Shown piece by piece: positions 1 through 8,894 of a DNA stretch of 58,682 bases. A program made the position numbers and the translations under genes. Origin of the DNA: Blautia hansenii. GTDB lineage: Bacteria > Bacillota > Clostridia > Lachnospirales > Lachnospiraceae. The notes beneath the pieces were generated by a model. It was not told where the DNA came from. It saw nothing but the letters and a program-made list of their open reading frames with translations, and made no database searches. The first letter of the stretch is position 1. The number at the start of each line of letters is the position of its first letter. Where the stretch lies: positions 1 through 58,682 of the forward strand of contig NZ_JAAITA010000018.1 of NCBI RefSeq assembly GCF_013304445.1, written 5' to 3'.

Positions 1-57
1 GAAGAGGAAGCAGTATCAATTTAATATAGCAATTATTTAATATTCGTTATACTAGTA
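1..57 (+). repeat. Degenerate right end of the 165-bp inverted-repeat element
   Basis: The first bases of the window resemble the right end of the element at 13675-13839. Shared blocks, in the same order, are TCAAT, ATAGCA, TTA, TATTCGTT and TACTA, ending close to base 56. All three forward frames close within the first 45 bases, which fits an insertion into the gene that follows. Only about 45 bases can be compared and the copy is decayed, so the call is tentative. Confidence 0.4.
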
Positions 58-695
58 TTGAAGAATTATTAAAAGCAGTAGAAGAAAATGATGCTTTGAA
101 GATTGAGAAAAAAGCCAGGATTGTATATGAAGAACTAAATCAGCAGAATATGAATTTAGAAATGACCCAGATGAATATGAATTATCTGCTGGTAAATTTG
201 GCTCATTTAGGATTGGGGCAGGATGACAGTCTGAATCAGGATGAAATTATACAATATATCCGGAAAAATGTATTTGAAAACAGTGTACTTAGAGGCGGGA
301 AAGAAAATTTCCAGAGGTTTATGCAGGAATATGGAGAATATTTAGGAGAACTGCGGAAAAACACTTCACGAGGAGTTTTGGGATGTGTAGAAAAGGAAAT
401 ACGGGAACGTTATCAGGAGAACCTTACCTTAAAAGAATTCAGTAAAAAATATTTTGTCAACAGTGCTTATTTGGGGCAGATGTTTCGCAAGCAATATGGG
501 GTCTCCTTTAAAGAATATCTGAATCATTATAGAATTGAAAAAGCAGCAGACTGTCTGTTGCATACGGATGATAAGATTTATCAGATTGCAGATAAGGTAG
601 GCTACCGAGATTTAGATTATTTTATTAATAAATTTATTGCAGTGAAGGGATGTACCCCTACCAACTATAGAAAAAAGGCAAAATGTGGGGTATAA
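30..695 (+). pseudogene. AraC-type (YesN-like) response regulator, C-terminal part only
   Basis: The open frame runs from base 30, just after an in-frame TAG at 27-29, to the stop at 693-695. The last 100 or so residues form an AraC/XylS DNA-binding domain: the first helix-turn-helix includes NSAYLGQMFRKQYG and the second includes IYQIADKVGYRD, followed by the family-typical end with PTNYRK. The preceding residues look like the linker of YesN-type two-component regulators. The receiver domain expected at the N-terminus is missing and no good start exists; TTG at 96 is the first usable codon but has only a weak ribosome site. The gene precedes a sugar ABC importer, the usual place for a YesN regulator controlling such a locus. 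It is probably a fragment broken by the repeat at the window start, although the missing half could also lie in a different frame upstream of the window. Confidence 0.6.
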
Positions 696-705
696 GTATG
701 TGAAA

Positions 706-758
706 AGCAGGATAAATTTTCATGATTCTATAAAGAACTAAAATTTGTCCTGCTTTTT
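706..758 (+). terminator. Rho-independent terminator after the AraC fragment
   Basis: A 15-bp stem (AGCAGGATAAATTTT at 706-720 with AAAATTTGTCCTGCT at 740-754, one G-T pair) is followed by a short T run. It separates the regulator from the sugar operon. Confidence 0.8.
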
Positions 759-774
759 GCTGTTGTTTGTCGGG

Positions 775-802
775 TTGTAAGGAGAAACAAAACTGTTAAA
801 AT
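775..802 (+). promoter_or_regulatory. Candidate promoter of the xylo-oligosaccharide operon
   Basis: TTGTAA at 775-780 and TAAAAT at 797-802 are separated by 16 bases and lie 30 bases upstream of the binding-protein start. The match to a sigma-A promoter is moderate, as expected for a promoter that needs an activator. Confidence 0.4.
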
Positions 803-832
803 TAGAGTATCAAAAAACAGGAGGAACGTAAT

Positions 833-2503
833 ATGAAAAGAAAACAGATGTTAGCCTTTGGACTTACAATTGCTATGGCAGCATCACTTCTCGCTGGATG
901 TGGAGGAGAAAAAAAGGACAAGGAAAAGGAAGAAGGAGGAATAAAAGAGTTTACAGCGTTTTTCGCTGTACCTGGTACAGAAATCAATGATGATAATGAA
1001 ATCCAGGAAAAAATCGCAGAGATTACCGGGGCGAAATGTAAAGAAACCTGGCTTACCGGACAGACAGCAGAAGAAGCAGTTGGAACCATGATTGCAGGTG
1101 GGGAATATCCGGACTTTATTGACGGTGGCGATGCCATGGAACAGTTATATGAAGCAGGAGCATTAGTTCCACTGGATGATTACATAGACGATTATCCTAA
1201 TATCAAAGAATATTATACAGAAGAGGAGTGGGACAAACTTCGCAAAGATGATGGGCATATTTATTGGATTCAGCAGTTCGGAAATATCTATGGAGAGGAA
1301 AAAGCAACTACCCATAATGATGAAGCATTCTGGATTCAGGCTCGTGTGCTGGAATGGGCAGGATACCCAGAAGTAAAAACTATGGATCAGTATTTTGACT
1401 TAATTGAGGCATACCAGGAAGCAAATCCTACTATGGAAGATGGAACGGAGAATATTCCATATACCATTCTTTGTGATGATTGGAGATATTTCTGCCTGGA
1501 AAATGCACCAATGTTCCTGGATGGTTATCCAAATGATGGATGCGTTATGGTAGATACAGACAAACTTCAGGTTATGGATTATAATACGTCTCCCACAGCT
1601 GTAAAATATTTCCAGAAATTAAATGAAGAGTACAAAAAAGGAATTATAGACCCGGAATCCTTTACACAGACTTATGATGAATATATTGCAAAATTATCTA
1701 CGGGACGTGTTCTGGGAATGATTGATCAGTGGTGGGATTTTGCATACTCTGTAAATGATTCTTTGAAGCAGCAGGGATTAAATGATCAGGGCTGTGATTA
1801 CATACCGCTTCCAATTACCATTGAAGAAGGAATGAAAAACCAGTGGCACAACTCAGGAAGCGTTCTCAATGTGGCAAGCGGACTGGCTATTACAACAGAC
1901 TGTGACGATGTAGAAGGCGCGCTTCAGTTTATTAACGACCTTTTAGGACAGGAAGTTCATGATTTACGTTACTGGGGCGTTGAAGGTGTAGATTATGATG
2001 TAGACGAGAATGGAGAATATTATCGCACAGAAGAAATGAGGACTCAGGCCTCTGATACGGCTTATAAAGCCTCTCATTTGTGCACGTATTCATATTTTCC
2101 ACAATATTCAGGAACCAGCAGAGATGGCATCAATGCCATGTCACCACAGAATCAGCCAAGAGAATTTTTTGACGGATTAAATGATGACGTTAAAAAATGC
2201 TTTGAAGCATATGGAGCGGAAACTTATGTAGATATGTTGGGAACAAGCGAAGCTCCCGGACCATGGTATCCATTGTATTCCTTTAGTGGTACATTGACAA
2301 CCAGCACACCGGGAGGTATGGCATGGACCAAGATGGGAGAGGTCAAACATGAGTATTTACCTAAAGTTGTGATGGCAGAAGACTTCGATCAGGCATGGGA
2401 TGATTATATGAAGGTTTATGAAGACTGCAATCCACAGGCATTTTTAGATGAAATGCAGGCGGAACTGGAACGTAGAATAGAAGAACATGAAAAATACGAA
2501 TAA
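833..2503 (+). CDS. Sugar ABC transporter substrate-binding lipoprotein
   Basis: A 556-residue extracellular solute-binding protein of the large type that accompanies LplB/YtcP-type permeases. The first 22 residues form a lipoprotein signal peptide with the lipobox LLAGC, so the mature protein is anchored by Cys22 on the outer face of the membrane. A charged linker (EKKDKEKEEGG) leads into the binding domain. The start is set by AGGAGG about 8 bases upstream. No ATP-binding subunit lies nearby; this transporter class commonly borrows a shared MsmX-like ATPase. The downstream xylanolytic enzymes suggest that the ligand is a xylo-oligosaccharide or arabinoxylo-oligosaccharide, which is an inference from context. 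Confidence 0.9.
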   Translation: MKRKQMLAFGLTIAMAASLLAGCGGEKKDKEKEEGGIKEFTAFFAVPGTEINDDNEIQEKIAEITGAKCKETWLTGQTAEEAVGTMIAGGEYPDFIDGGDAMEQLYEAGALVPLDDYIDDYPNIKEYYTEEEWDKLRKDDGHIYWIQQFGNIYGEEKATTHNDEAFWIQARVLEWAGYPEVKTMDQYFDLIEAYQEANPTMEDGTENIPYTILCDDWRYFCLENAPMFLDGYPNDGCVMVDTDKLQVMDYNTSPTAVKYFQKLNEEYKKGIIDPESFTQTYDEYIAKLSTGRVLGMIDQWWDFAYSVNDSLKQQGLNDQGCDYIPLPITIEEGMKNQWHNSGSVLNVASGLAITTDCDDVEGALQFINDLLGQEVHDLRYWGVEGVDYDVDENGEYYRTEEMRTQASDTAYKASHLCTYSYFPQYSGTSRDGINAMSPQNQPREFFDGLNDDVKKCFEAYGAETYVDMLGTSEAPGPWYPLYSFSGTLTTSTPGGMAWTKMGEVKHEYLPKVVMAEDFDQAWDDYMKVYEDCNPQAFLDEMQAELERRIEEHEKYE

Positions 2504-2524
2504 AAAATAGAAAACAGAACATAG

Positions 2525-2550
2525 AGGCTGTCGCTTTAATGTGACAGCCT
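2525..2550 (+). other. Intercistronic hairpin between binding protein and permease
   Basis: A perfect 8-bp stem (AGGCTGTC at 2525-2532 with GACAGCCT at 2543-2550) without a proper T run sits between the stop of the binding protein and the ribosome site of the first permease. Such stems often protect the upstream transcript from decay, so that more binding protein than permease is made. Confidence 0.6.
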
Positions 2551-2576
2551 TACCTTTAAAGAAAAGGAGTGACATT

Positions 2577-3536
2577 ATGACATCGGCGGCAAAACGTAGA
2601 AAAAAAGAAAACGTGATGGATCCGGTTCCGAAGATTACGTGGAAAGAAATAAAGAGACAAAAAGTGCTGCTTTTATGGTCAGTGGTGATTGTAATATATG
2701 GAATTATTTTCTGCTATCTGCCTTTAGGCGGATGGATTATGGCTTTTCAGGATTATAAACCAAAAGACGGGCTGTTTCATTCTGCGTTTATAGGACTGGA
2801 AAATTTTAAATTTTTGTTTTCAGATGCAACGTTTTTGAGAGTTATCCGGAATACACTGGCCATGGGAGTCATTAACTTGGCATCTACCTTTGTGATGGCG
2901 ATTGTATTTGCTATTTTGCTAAATGAGGTAAAGGCAAAAGGTGGCAAAAAAGTAGTGCAGACCATTTCCTACCTGCCTCACTTTTTGTCATGGATTGTAG
3001 TAACTGGTATCCTTCATGATGTGTTATCAGGGACTGGAATTGTAAATGAAATCCTTATGAGATTGAATATTTTGGATCAGCCTTTAAACTTTTTCGCTCA
3101 TCCTAAATTTTTCTGGCCTATTGTAGCATTTGCAAATGTCTGGAAAGAGACAGGGTGGAACGCCATTATTTACTTGTCTGCTATTACCGCCATTGATCCA
3201 TCTTTGTATGAAGCTGCCAGTATGGATGGTGCAGGACGTTGGGCAAAAATCAAGCATGTAACACTGCCTGGCATTAAGCCAACGATTATGATTTTGCTTC
3301 TCATGAACGTTGGAAATGTTTTAAATGCAGGTTTTGAAATCCAGTATCTGTTAGGAAACGGATTAGTACAAAGTGTATCTCAGACCATTGATATCTATGT
3401 ATTGAAATGGGGTATCAGCCAGGGAAATTATGCACTTGGTACGGCAGCAGGTATTTTCAAGAGCCTTGTAAGTATTGTTCTTATTGTTATCGCCAACCAA
3501 ATTGCTAAAAGGCACGGGGAAGAACGATTATTCTGA
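2577..3536 (+). CDS. Sugar ABC transporter permease, LplB type
   Basis: The first inner-membrane permease of the importer, 319 residues from ATG 2577, which is preceded by AAGGAG; an upstream in-frame start at 2541 lies inside the hairpin and has no ribosome site. The basic N-terminus (AAKRRKKENV) is cytoplasmic, and about six membrane segments follow. The permease signature loop that docks the ATPase is visible as YEAASMDGAGRWAKIKHVTLPG. It pairs with the permease that starts 21 bases downstream. Confidence 0.9.
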   Translation: MTSAAKRRKKENVMDPVPKITWKEIKRQKVLLLWSVVIVIYGIIFCYLPLGGWIMAFQDYKPKDGLFHSAFIGLENFKFLFSDATFLRVIRNTLAMGVINLASTFVMAIVFAILLNEVKAKGGKKVVQTISYLPHFLSWIVVTGILHDVLSGTGIVNEILMRLNILDQPLNFFAHPKFFWPIVAFANVWKETGWNAIIYLSAITAIDPSLYEAASMDGAGRWAKIKHVTLPGIKPTIMILLLMNVGNVLNAGFEIQYLLGNGLVQSVSQTIDIYVLKWGISQGNYALGTAAGIFKSLVSIVLIVIANQIAKRHGEERLF

Positions 3537-3557
3537 CAGAAAGAGGTGGATAAATAA

Positions 3558-4439
3558 ATGAAGAAAAAATCGACAGCGGATAAGGTATTTGTTGTCTTGA
3601 ATACGATTTTTATGATTGTCTTTGTAACCATAACATTATATCCGGTATTAAATACACTGGCAATTTCACTCAATGACGGAACAGACGCCCTTAGGGGAGG
3701 TATCTACTTATTGCCAAGAAAATGGACGCTGAAAAACTACATTACGATTTTGCAGAAAGATAATCTGATTACAGGAGCTTATATTACAGTGCTGCGAACT
3801 ATTATTGGTACTATGCTGGCGCTGTTTAGTAATGCAATTCTGGCCTTTATTGTTAGCAGAAAGCGCTTTTTGTTTAAGCGTTCCCTTTCTTTATTTTGGG
3901 TTATTACCATGTATGTTAATGGAGGAATGATTCCTGTTTTCTTGCTGTATAAGAATTTAGGTTTGACCAACAGCTTTATGGTTTATGTAATCCCGGGAAT
4001 GCTCAGTGCATTTAATATGCTGGTAATCCGTACATATATGAATGGCATACCGGATAGTCTGGAAGAATCGGCACAACTTGACGGAGCAGGATATACTACT
4101 ATTTTTCTGAAGATTATATCACCATTATGCAAACCGGTTTATGCAACCGTGGCATTGTTTGTAGCAGTAGGCCAATGGAATTCCTGGTTTGATGCCATGC
4201 TCTATAACAGAATGAGTCCGGAATTTACTACACTTCAGTATGAGTTAATGAAACTGCTGTCTTCTGTAACCAATCAAGGAAGTTCAGCAGAAGCCATGAA
4301 AAATGCTATTGGAACCGTAACTCCTACTTCCGTCCGTGCGGCAGCTACTATTTTAACCATGCTACCGATTATCTGTCTGTATCCGTTTTTGCAGAGATAT
4401 TTTGTAACAGGACTTACCATTGGCGGGGTAAAGGAGTAA
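3558..4439 (+). CDS. Sugar ABC transporter permease, YtcP/LplC type
   Basis: The second permease (293 residues), the expected heterodimer partner of the one encoded just upstream. It has about six membrane segments and the EAA-type ATPase-docking loop EESAQLDGAGYTTIFLKI. The ribosome site is GAAAGAGG upstream of ATG 3558. Its stop is followed after 3 bases by the GH43 gene, so transport and hydrolysis are translated from the same messenger. Confidence 0.9.
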   Translation: MKKKSTADKVFVVLNTIFMIVFVTITLYPVLNTLAISLNDGTDALRGGIYLLPRKWTLKNYITILQKDNLITGAYITVLRTIIGTMLALFSNAILAFIVSRKRFLFKRSLSLFWVITMYVNGGMIPVFLLYKNLGLTNSFMVYVIPGMLSAFNMLVIRTYMNGIPDSLEESAQLDGAGYTTIFLKIISPLCKPVYATVALFVAVGQWNSWFDAMLYNRMSPEFTTLQYELMKLLSSVTNQGSSAEAMKNAIGTVTPTSVRAAATILTMLPIICLYPFLQRYFVTGLTIGGVKE

Positions 4440-4442
4440 ATA

Positions 4443-5966
4443 ATGAGTATAAATCCTATTTTGAACATGGATTTTCCAGACCCGGATGTGATTCGGGTAG
4501 AGGATACCTATTATATGGTAAGTACCACCATGCATTTTATGCCAGGATGTGTGATTCTCAGGTCTTATGATTTAAGAAACTGGGAGATTGCCGGCCATAT
4601 TTATGACAGTCTGGATGGTACGAAAGGACAGCGTCTGCAAGATAAGAGAGGTATTTATGGGAAAGGTATGTGGGCTGCTTCTATACGGTATCATAAAAAT
4701 AAATTTTATGTATGTTTTGCGGCAAATGACACAGGGAAAACCTATCTGTACCACTCGCACACCATTTCCGGTAATTGGAAAAAACAAGAAATAGAAGGTT
4801 TTTATCATGACTGTTCTCTGTTGTTTGATGATGATGACAGAGTGTATCTTGTATACGGCAATACAGAGATTCATTTAACAGAACTGGATAGAAATCTAAA
4901 AGGGCCGAAAGAGAATGGGATAGACAGAATCATTGTGAAAGAACAGGGAACCTATAGATTAGGGTATGAAGGAGCGCATTTTTATAAGATTCATGGAAAA
5001 TATTATGTGTTCCTCATACATTCATCTGGTGAAGAATGGTTCAGACGGGAGGCCTGTTTTGTATCGGACAGTATCGAAGGAACCTTTACCGGAGGAGATG
5101 TTCTGGCAGATGATTTAAACTATTGCCATCAGGGTATTGCACAAGGAGGAATTGTGGATACGCCGGATGGAGAATGGTATGGGGTTCTGTTTCAGGACAG
5201 AGGTGCAGTGGGAAGAATTCCGGTACTGGTTCCTGTGAAATGGGAAAATGACTTTCCTGTGTTTGGTAAACATGGCAGAGTACCGGAACGAATTGAAACA
5301 AAAAGTAGCAGGCCCGAATATCAATATACTCCTTTATTTTCCAGTGATGATTTTCAGTATCTTCCAGACAAAAATGGAAAAATTTCATTAAAGGAAGTGT
5401 GGGAATTTAACCATCAGCCGGACTCCTTGCACTGGTCAATTGCAGATGGGGAATTTCGAATCCAGTCTGATAAACTCTGTACAAAACTGGAAGAGGCAGT
5501 CAACACACTTACTCAGAGAACACGATATCCTAAGTGTGAAGCAGAAGTGACGATAAATGGAAGCGACATGAATGTGGGAGATTATGCCGGAATTAGTGCA
5601 TTTTTAGGATGTTTCGGATTTGTGGCATTGAAAAAAGAAGAAGATCATATGTCTCTGGTTATGGTAGGAAAGCAGGAAGAGGATGAATCCCTGAATGGAA
5701 AGAAAAACTGGGATGCAGGCACAGAGTATGAAAAAATACGAATACCGTCAGATTATGTGAGATTAAAGGTAGCAATTGATTTTGAATATAAGAAAGATGA
5801 AGCAGAATTTTTTTATGAGACAGCAAAAGGATGGAAGAAAATTGGAAGAACACAGAAGCTGTATTTTAAAATGGACCACTTCTGCGGATGCCGGTTTGCA
5901 CTTTTCATGTATTCTACACGTGTTACTGGGGGAAGTGCTGGATTTACCAATTTTATCTATACATAA
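4443..5966 (+). CDS. Glycoside hydrolase family 43 (beta-xylosidase/arabinofuranosidase type)
   Basis: A 507-residue GH43 enzyme without signal peptide, hence cytoplasmic. The five-bladed propeller covers roughly residues 1-290. The expected catalytic positions are visible: the Asp general base in FPDPDV (D13), an Asp in HDCSLLFDDD near residue 123, and the Glu general acid in GYEGAHFYK (E176). The remaining 200 residues form the concanavalin-like C-terminal domain common in GH43 xylosidases. It would release xylose or arabinose from imported arabinoxylo-oligosaccharides. The exact substrate cannot be decided from sequence alone. A second GH43 with a different domain sequence lies at 8895-10445. 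Confidence 0.88.
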   Translation: MSINPILNMDFPDPDVIRVEDTYYMVSTTMHFMPGCVILRSYDLRNWEIAGHIYDSLDGTKGQRLQDKRGIYGKGMWAASIRYHKNKFYVCFAANDTGKTYLYHSHTISGNWKKQEIEGFYHDCSLLFDDDDRVYLVYGNTEIHLTELDRNLKGPKENGIDRIIVKEQGTYRLGYEGAHFYKIHGKYYVFLIHSSGEEWFRREACFVSDSIEGTFTGGDVLADDLNYCHQGIAQGGIVDTPDGEWYGVLFQDRGAVGRIPVLVPVKWENDFPVFGKHGRVPERIETKSSRPEYQYTPLFSSDDFQYLPDKNGKISLKEVWEFNHQPDSLHWSIADGEFRIQSDKLCTKLEEAVNTLTQRTRYPKCEAEVTINGSDMNVGDYAGISAFLGCFGFVALKKEEDHMSLVMVGKQEEDESLNGKKNWDAGTEYEKIRIPSDYVRLKVAIDFEYKKDEAEFFYETAKGWKKIGRTQKLYFKMDHFCGCRFALFMYSTRVTGGSAGFTNFIYT

Positions 5967-6000
5967 ACATCAGATTACAGAGTAGGAAGGAATCAGGAAG

Positions 6001-7146
6001 ATGTCAGGAGCGTTTGAAACAGAAAATTATAGAAATTTATTCAAAGAGTATGGCTATCCGGAAGAAAAAATTGAGAAAAAATTGAAGGATGCTTTTGAAA
6101 CTGTTTTTTATGGAACGGAGGCAGAGCGGTTTTATCATGAGGTCGGGGAGGATATGGGCTATCTGGAAGATACAGGAAATCATGATGTCCGCACAGAGGG
6201 AATGTCTTATGGAATGATGGTTTGTGTTCAGTTAAATAAAAAAGAGGAATTTGACCGTATCTGGAAATGGGTAAAAACTTATATGTGGATGAGCGAAGGC
6301 GCAGGACGCTATTATTTCCGCTGGTCCTGCAGCACAGAGGGAAGTCCGAATTCTGATGGCCCGGCTCCGGATGGAGAAGAATTCTTTGCTATGTCATTAT
6401 TTTTTGCTTCTCACCGCTGGGGTGACGGTACAGGAATTTTTAACTATAGCCAGGAAGCGAAAAACATTTTAAAAGAATGTGTACACAAAGGAGAAAATGG
6501 AAATTTGGGAGAACCTATGTGGGATAGAGAAAACAAATTGATTAAATTTATTCCAGGGGTAGACTTTACAGACCCCTCTTACCATCTTCCACATTTTTAT
6601 GAATTATTTGCATTATGGGCAAACAAAGAAGACAGGGAGTTTTGGAGACAGGCAGCACAGGCCAGCAGAACATATCTTCATTGTGCCTGTCATCCGGATA
6701 CAGGATTGTCACCAGAATATGGTGAATACAATGGAGAACCTCATACCGGACATGTAGAACAGTTTGGGCGCCACGACTGGTACTATAGTGATGCTTATCG
6801 TACGATAGCAAACATTGGTTTAGATACCTTATGGTTTGGGAAGGACCCATGGCAGAAGGAAATTGCTCAGACTTTCCAGGAATTTTACTGTGTCAAGCAA
6901 AAAGGCCACTGGGATGGTGTGTTTCTTATCGATGGAACAAGATTAGAAGAAAAAGCTCTGCATCCGGTAGCTGTAGTTGCAGTAAATGCTCAGGCATCTC
7001 TTGCAGCAGATGGGGCATATTCCAGGGAATGTGTGGAAAAATTCTGGAACACACCCCTTCGAACAGGAGACAGGAGATATTATGACAATTTCCTGTATCT
7101 GTTCGCACTAATGGCACTAAGTGGAAATTATCGTATTTGGAAATGA
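6001..7146 (+). CDS. Glycoside hydrolase family 8, reducing-end xylose-releasing exo-oligoxylanase-like
   Basis: This 381-residue protein has the GH8 (alpha/alpha)6-barrel signatures of Rex enzymes (EC 3.2.1.156): the general-acid Glu in DVRTEGMSYGMM (E66), the PAPDGEEFFAMSL segment, and the aromatic-rich HDWYYSDAYRT segment. Rex enzymes release xylose from the reducing end of xylo-oligosaccharides. There is no signal peptide, so it would act on imported oligomers together with the GH43 enzymes. The stop codon lies 11 bases before the start chosen for the next gene. Assignment to GH8 is firm; the exo-oligoxylanase specificity is inferred from the motif context and the operon. Confidence 0.88.
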   Translation: MSGAFETENYRNLFKEYGYPEEKIEKKLKDAFETVFYGTEAERFYHEVGEDMGYLEDTGNHDVRTEGMSYGMMVCVQLNKKEEFDRIWKWVKTYMWMSEGAGRYYFRWSCSTEGSPNSDGPAPDGEEFFAMSLFFASHRWGDGTGIFNYSQEAKNILKECVHKGENGNLGEPMWDRENKLIKFIPGVDFTDPSYHLPHFYELFALWANKEDREFWRQAAQASRTYLHCACHPDTGLSPEYGEYNGEPHTGHVEQFGRHDWYYSDAYRTIANIGLDTLWFGKDPWQKEIAQTFQEFYCVKQKGHWDGVFLIDGTRLEEKALHPVAVVAVNAQASLAADGAYSRECVEKFWNTPLRTGDRRYYDNFLYLFALMALSGNYRIWK

Positions 7147-7157
7147 GGAATGGGAAT

Positions 7158-8870
7158 ATGAGAGGACCTGTGGCACCAAAAAATCCGGAAAAAAAGCGGG
7201 CGGGTTTTTATATTATGAGAGAAAAAGAAGTTTTCGGCGCACCTCAGGAAGACGGAAGCGGCGTCCAGTTTTTATATGAATCAGATGGGAGATTAGTAAA
7301 CAGTGCCAGGATTGTGGGAAATATACAGGACGAAGAAATGCTGAGCTGTTTAAAAAGTGTGGAAGGATTTCGGAGTCTGGTGCATAGTATTGGGGTAAGC
7401 ATAGACGCCGAAACACCGGAAGAGGATATTGAATTTGTATTTCAAATGTATGGAAAACAGAATCTTTACGGCGGCGGGACTGCTATAAAACTATCTTTAA
7501 AGGGAAATGGCATAGAGCAGAAGATTTTACTGGAGCAAATTAAATGGTCTGAGGATGACAAGGAACCTGGGCAGATTCGGTTTCGATTCCCAAAACCAGG
7601 CCAAAAGGCGAAAGTAAGTGTGATGCTTTATGTACAGAATGGATTCCAGGTTCCAGAACAAGGTGAGGAAGATACACCGAATCTGACAGGAGAAGCAGCA
7701 GAATCTATGATTGCCAGATCTCTTTTGTCACTGGGAAATCCTTTTCGTATGAAAAAAGTCATAGAAAAAGCAAAACAGGGAGAGGATGTCACCCTGGCTT
7801 TTATAGGAGGCTCGATTACTCAGGGGGCCGGTGCGGTGCCTATTCACCGGGAATGCTATGCATGGAAGACCTGCTGTGCTTTCAAAGATAGATTTGGCGT
7901 CGGGGAAAATGTACATTATCTGAAAGCAGGAGTAGGGGGGACTCCTTCGGAACTGGGAATGATACGGTTTGAAAGAGATGTGCTAAGGAAACAGGAGAAG
8001 CCGGATTTGATTGTCATAGAGTTTGCCGTGAACGATGAAGGGGATGAGACAAAGGGTGTATGCTATGAAAGTCTGGTACGAAAGGTTTTGCAGCTTCCCT
8101 GGAATCCGGCAGTTATCTTGTTGTTTTCCGTATTTGCAAATGACTGGAACCTGCAGGAGCGGTTAAGTCCGGTGGGATATTATTATCATTTGCCTATGGT
8201 CAGTGTCCGGGATGCAGTATCTCCCCAATTTGGATTGCCAAAGGAGCAGGGTGGGGTGATTTCCAGAAATCAATTTTTCTATGATATGTTTCATCCATCG
8301 AATCTGGGACACCTAATTATGGCAAAATGCCTGGATTATCTGTTTGAAGCAGCAGATAACAGTTTGGCTGGAAGCGAAGACAGCAGTATCTTACAGGAAA
8401 AATGTACTCCTGTTTTAGGCTGCGACTTTCAGGATGTACAACTTTTAGACCGGAAAAGCTTATGCCAGGATGCTGTTATCTGCTGTGGCAGTTTTGATGG
8501 TACAGACTGTGATTTGCAGTGTGTAGAAATGGATTTGGATCTTACACCCACACCCCAGTTTCCCTATAACTGGCAGTACAGAGGAGAAGAACTTATACGG
8601 GAGATGATTCCATTTACCATGGAGATTACCTGTAAAAGCCTTCTTCTGGTGTTTAAAGATTCTGGGGAAACCAATGCAGGTAAGGCAGAGGTTTATGTGG
8701 ATCACAAACAGATTCTCACAGCAAATCCCCTCGAAAATGGTTGGACACATTGTAATGCAGTCATTCTTTTTAAAGGGAAAGAGACAAAAACACATAACAT
8801 AACTATACGGCCGGCACAGGGAGAGGAAAGAAAGAATTTTACCATTCTTGGGTTCGGCTATGTAAAATAA
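7158..8870 (+). CDS. SGNH/GDSL-type carbohydrate esterase
   Basis: ATG 7158 with AGGA 8 bases upstream was chosen, giving 570 residues; an in-frame ATG at 7143 overlapping the previous stop is possible but lacks a ribosome site. The central domain shows SGNH hydrolase blocks: FIGGSITQG with nucleophile S219, IEFAVNDEGDE as block III, and DMFHPSNLGH with D376 and H379 as block V. About 200 residues before and 170 after this core are probably beta-sandwich domains. No signal peptide is present. In this operon the natural role would be removing acetyl (or similar acyl) groups from imported xylo-oligosaccharides, inferred from context. Confidence 0.82.
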   Translation: MRGPVAPKNPEKKRAGFYIMREKEVFGAPQEDGSGVQFLYESDGRLVNSARIVGNIQDEEMLSCLKSVEGFRSLVHSIGVSIDAETPEEDIEFVFQMYGKQNLYGGGTAIKLSLKGNGIEQKILLEQIKWSEDDKEPGQIRFRFPKPGQKAKVSVMLYVQNGFQVPEQGEEDTPNLTGEAAESMIARSLLSLGNPFRMKKVIEKAKQGEDVTLAFIGGSITQGAGAVPIHRECYAWKTCCAFKDRFGVGENVHYLKAGVGGTPSELGMIRFERDVLRKQEKPDLIVIEFAVNDEGDETKGVCYESLVRKVLQLPWNPAVILLFSVFANDWNLQERLSPVGYYYHLPMVSVRDAVSPQFGLPKEQGGVISRNQFFYDMFHPSNLGHLIMAKCLDYLFEAADNSLAGSEDSSILQEKCTPVLGCDFQDVQLLDRKSLCQDAVICCGSFDGTDCDLQCVEMDLDLTPTPQFPYNWQYRGEELIREMIPFTMEITCKSLLLVFKDSGETNAGKAEVYVDHKQILTANPLENGWTHCNAVILFKGKETKTHNITIRPAQGEERKNFTILGFGYVK

Positions 8871-8894
8871 AGCGTCAATATTTAGGAGGTACAT

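Noticed and set aside
802-1137. Minus-strand open frame opposite the binding-protein gene
   Set aside because: Antisense to a well-supported lipoprotein gene, covers its signal peptide and promoter, and has no recognisable domain or ribosome site.
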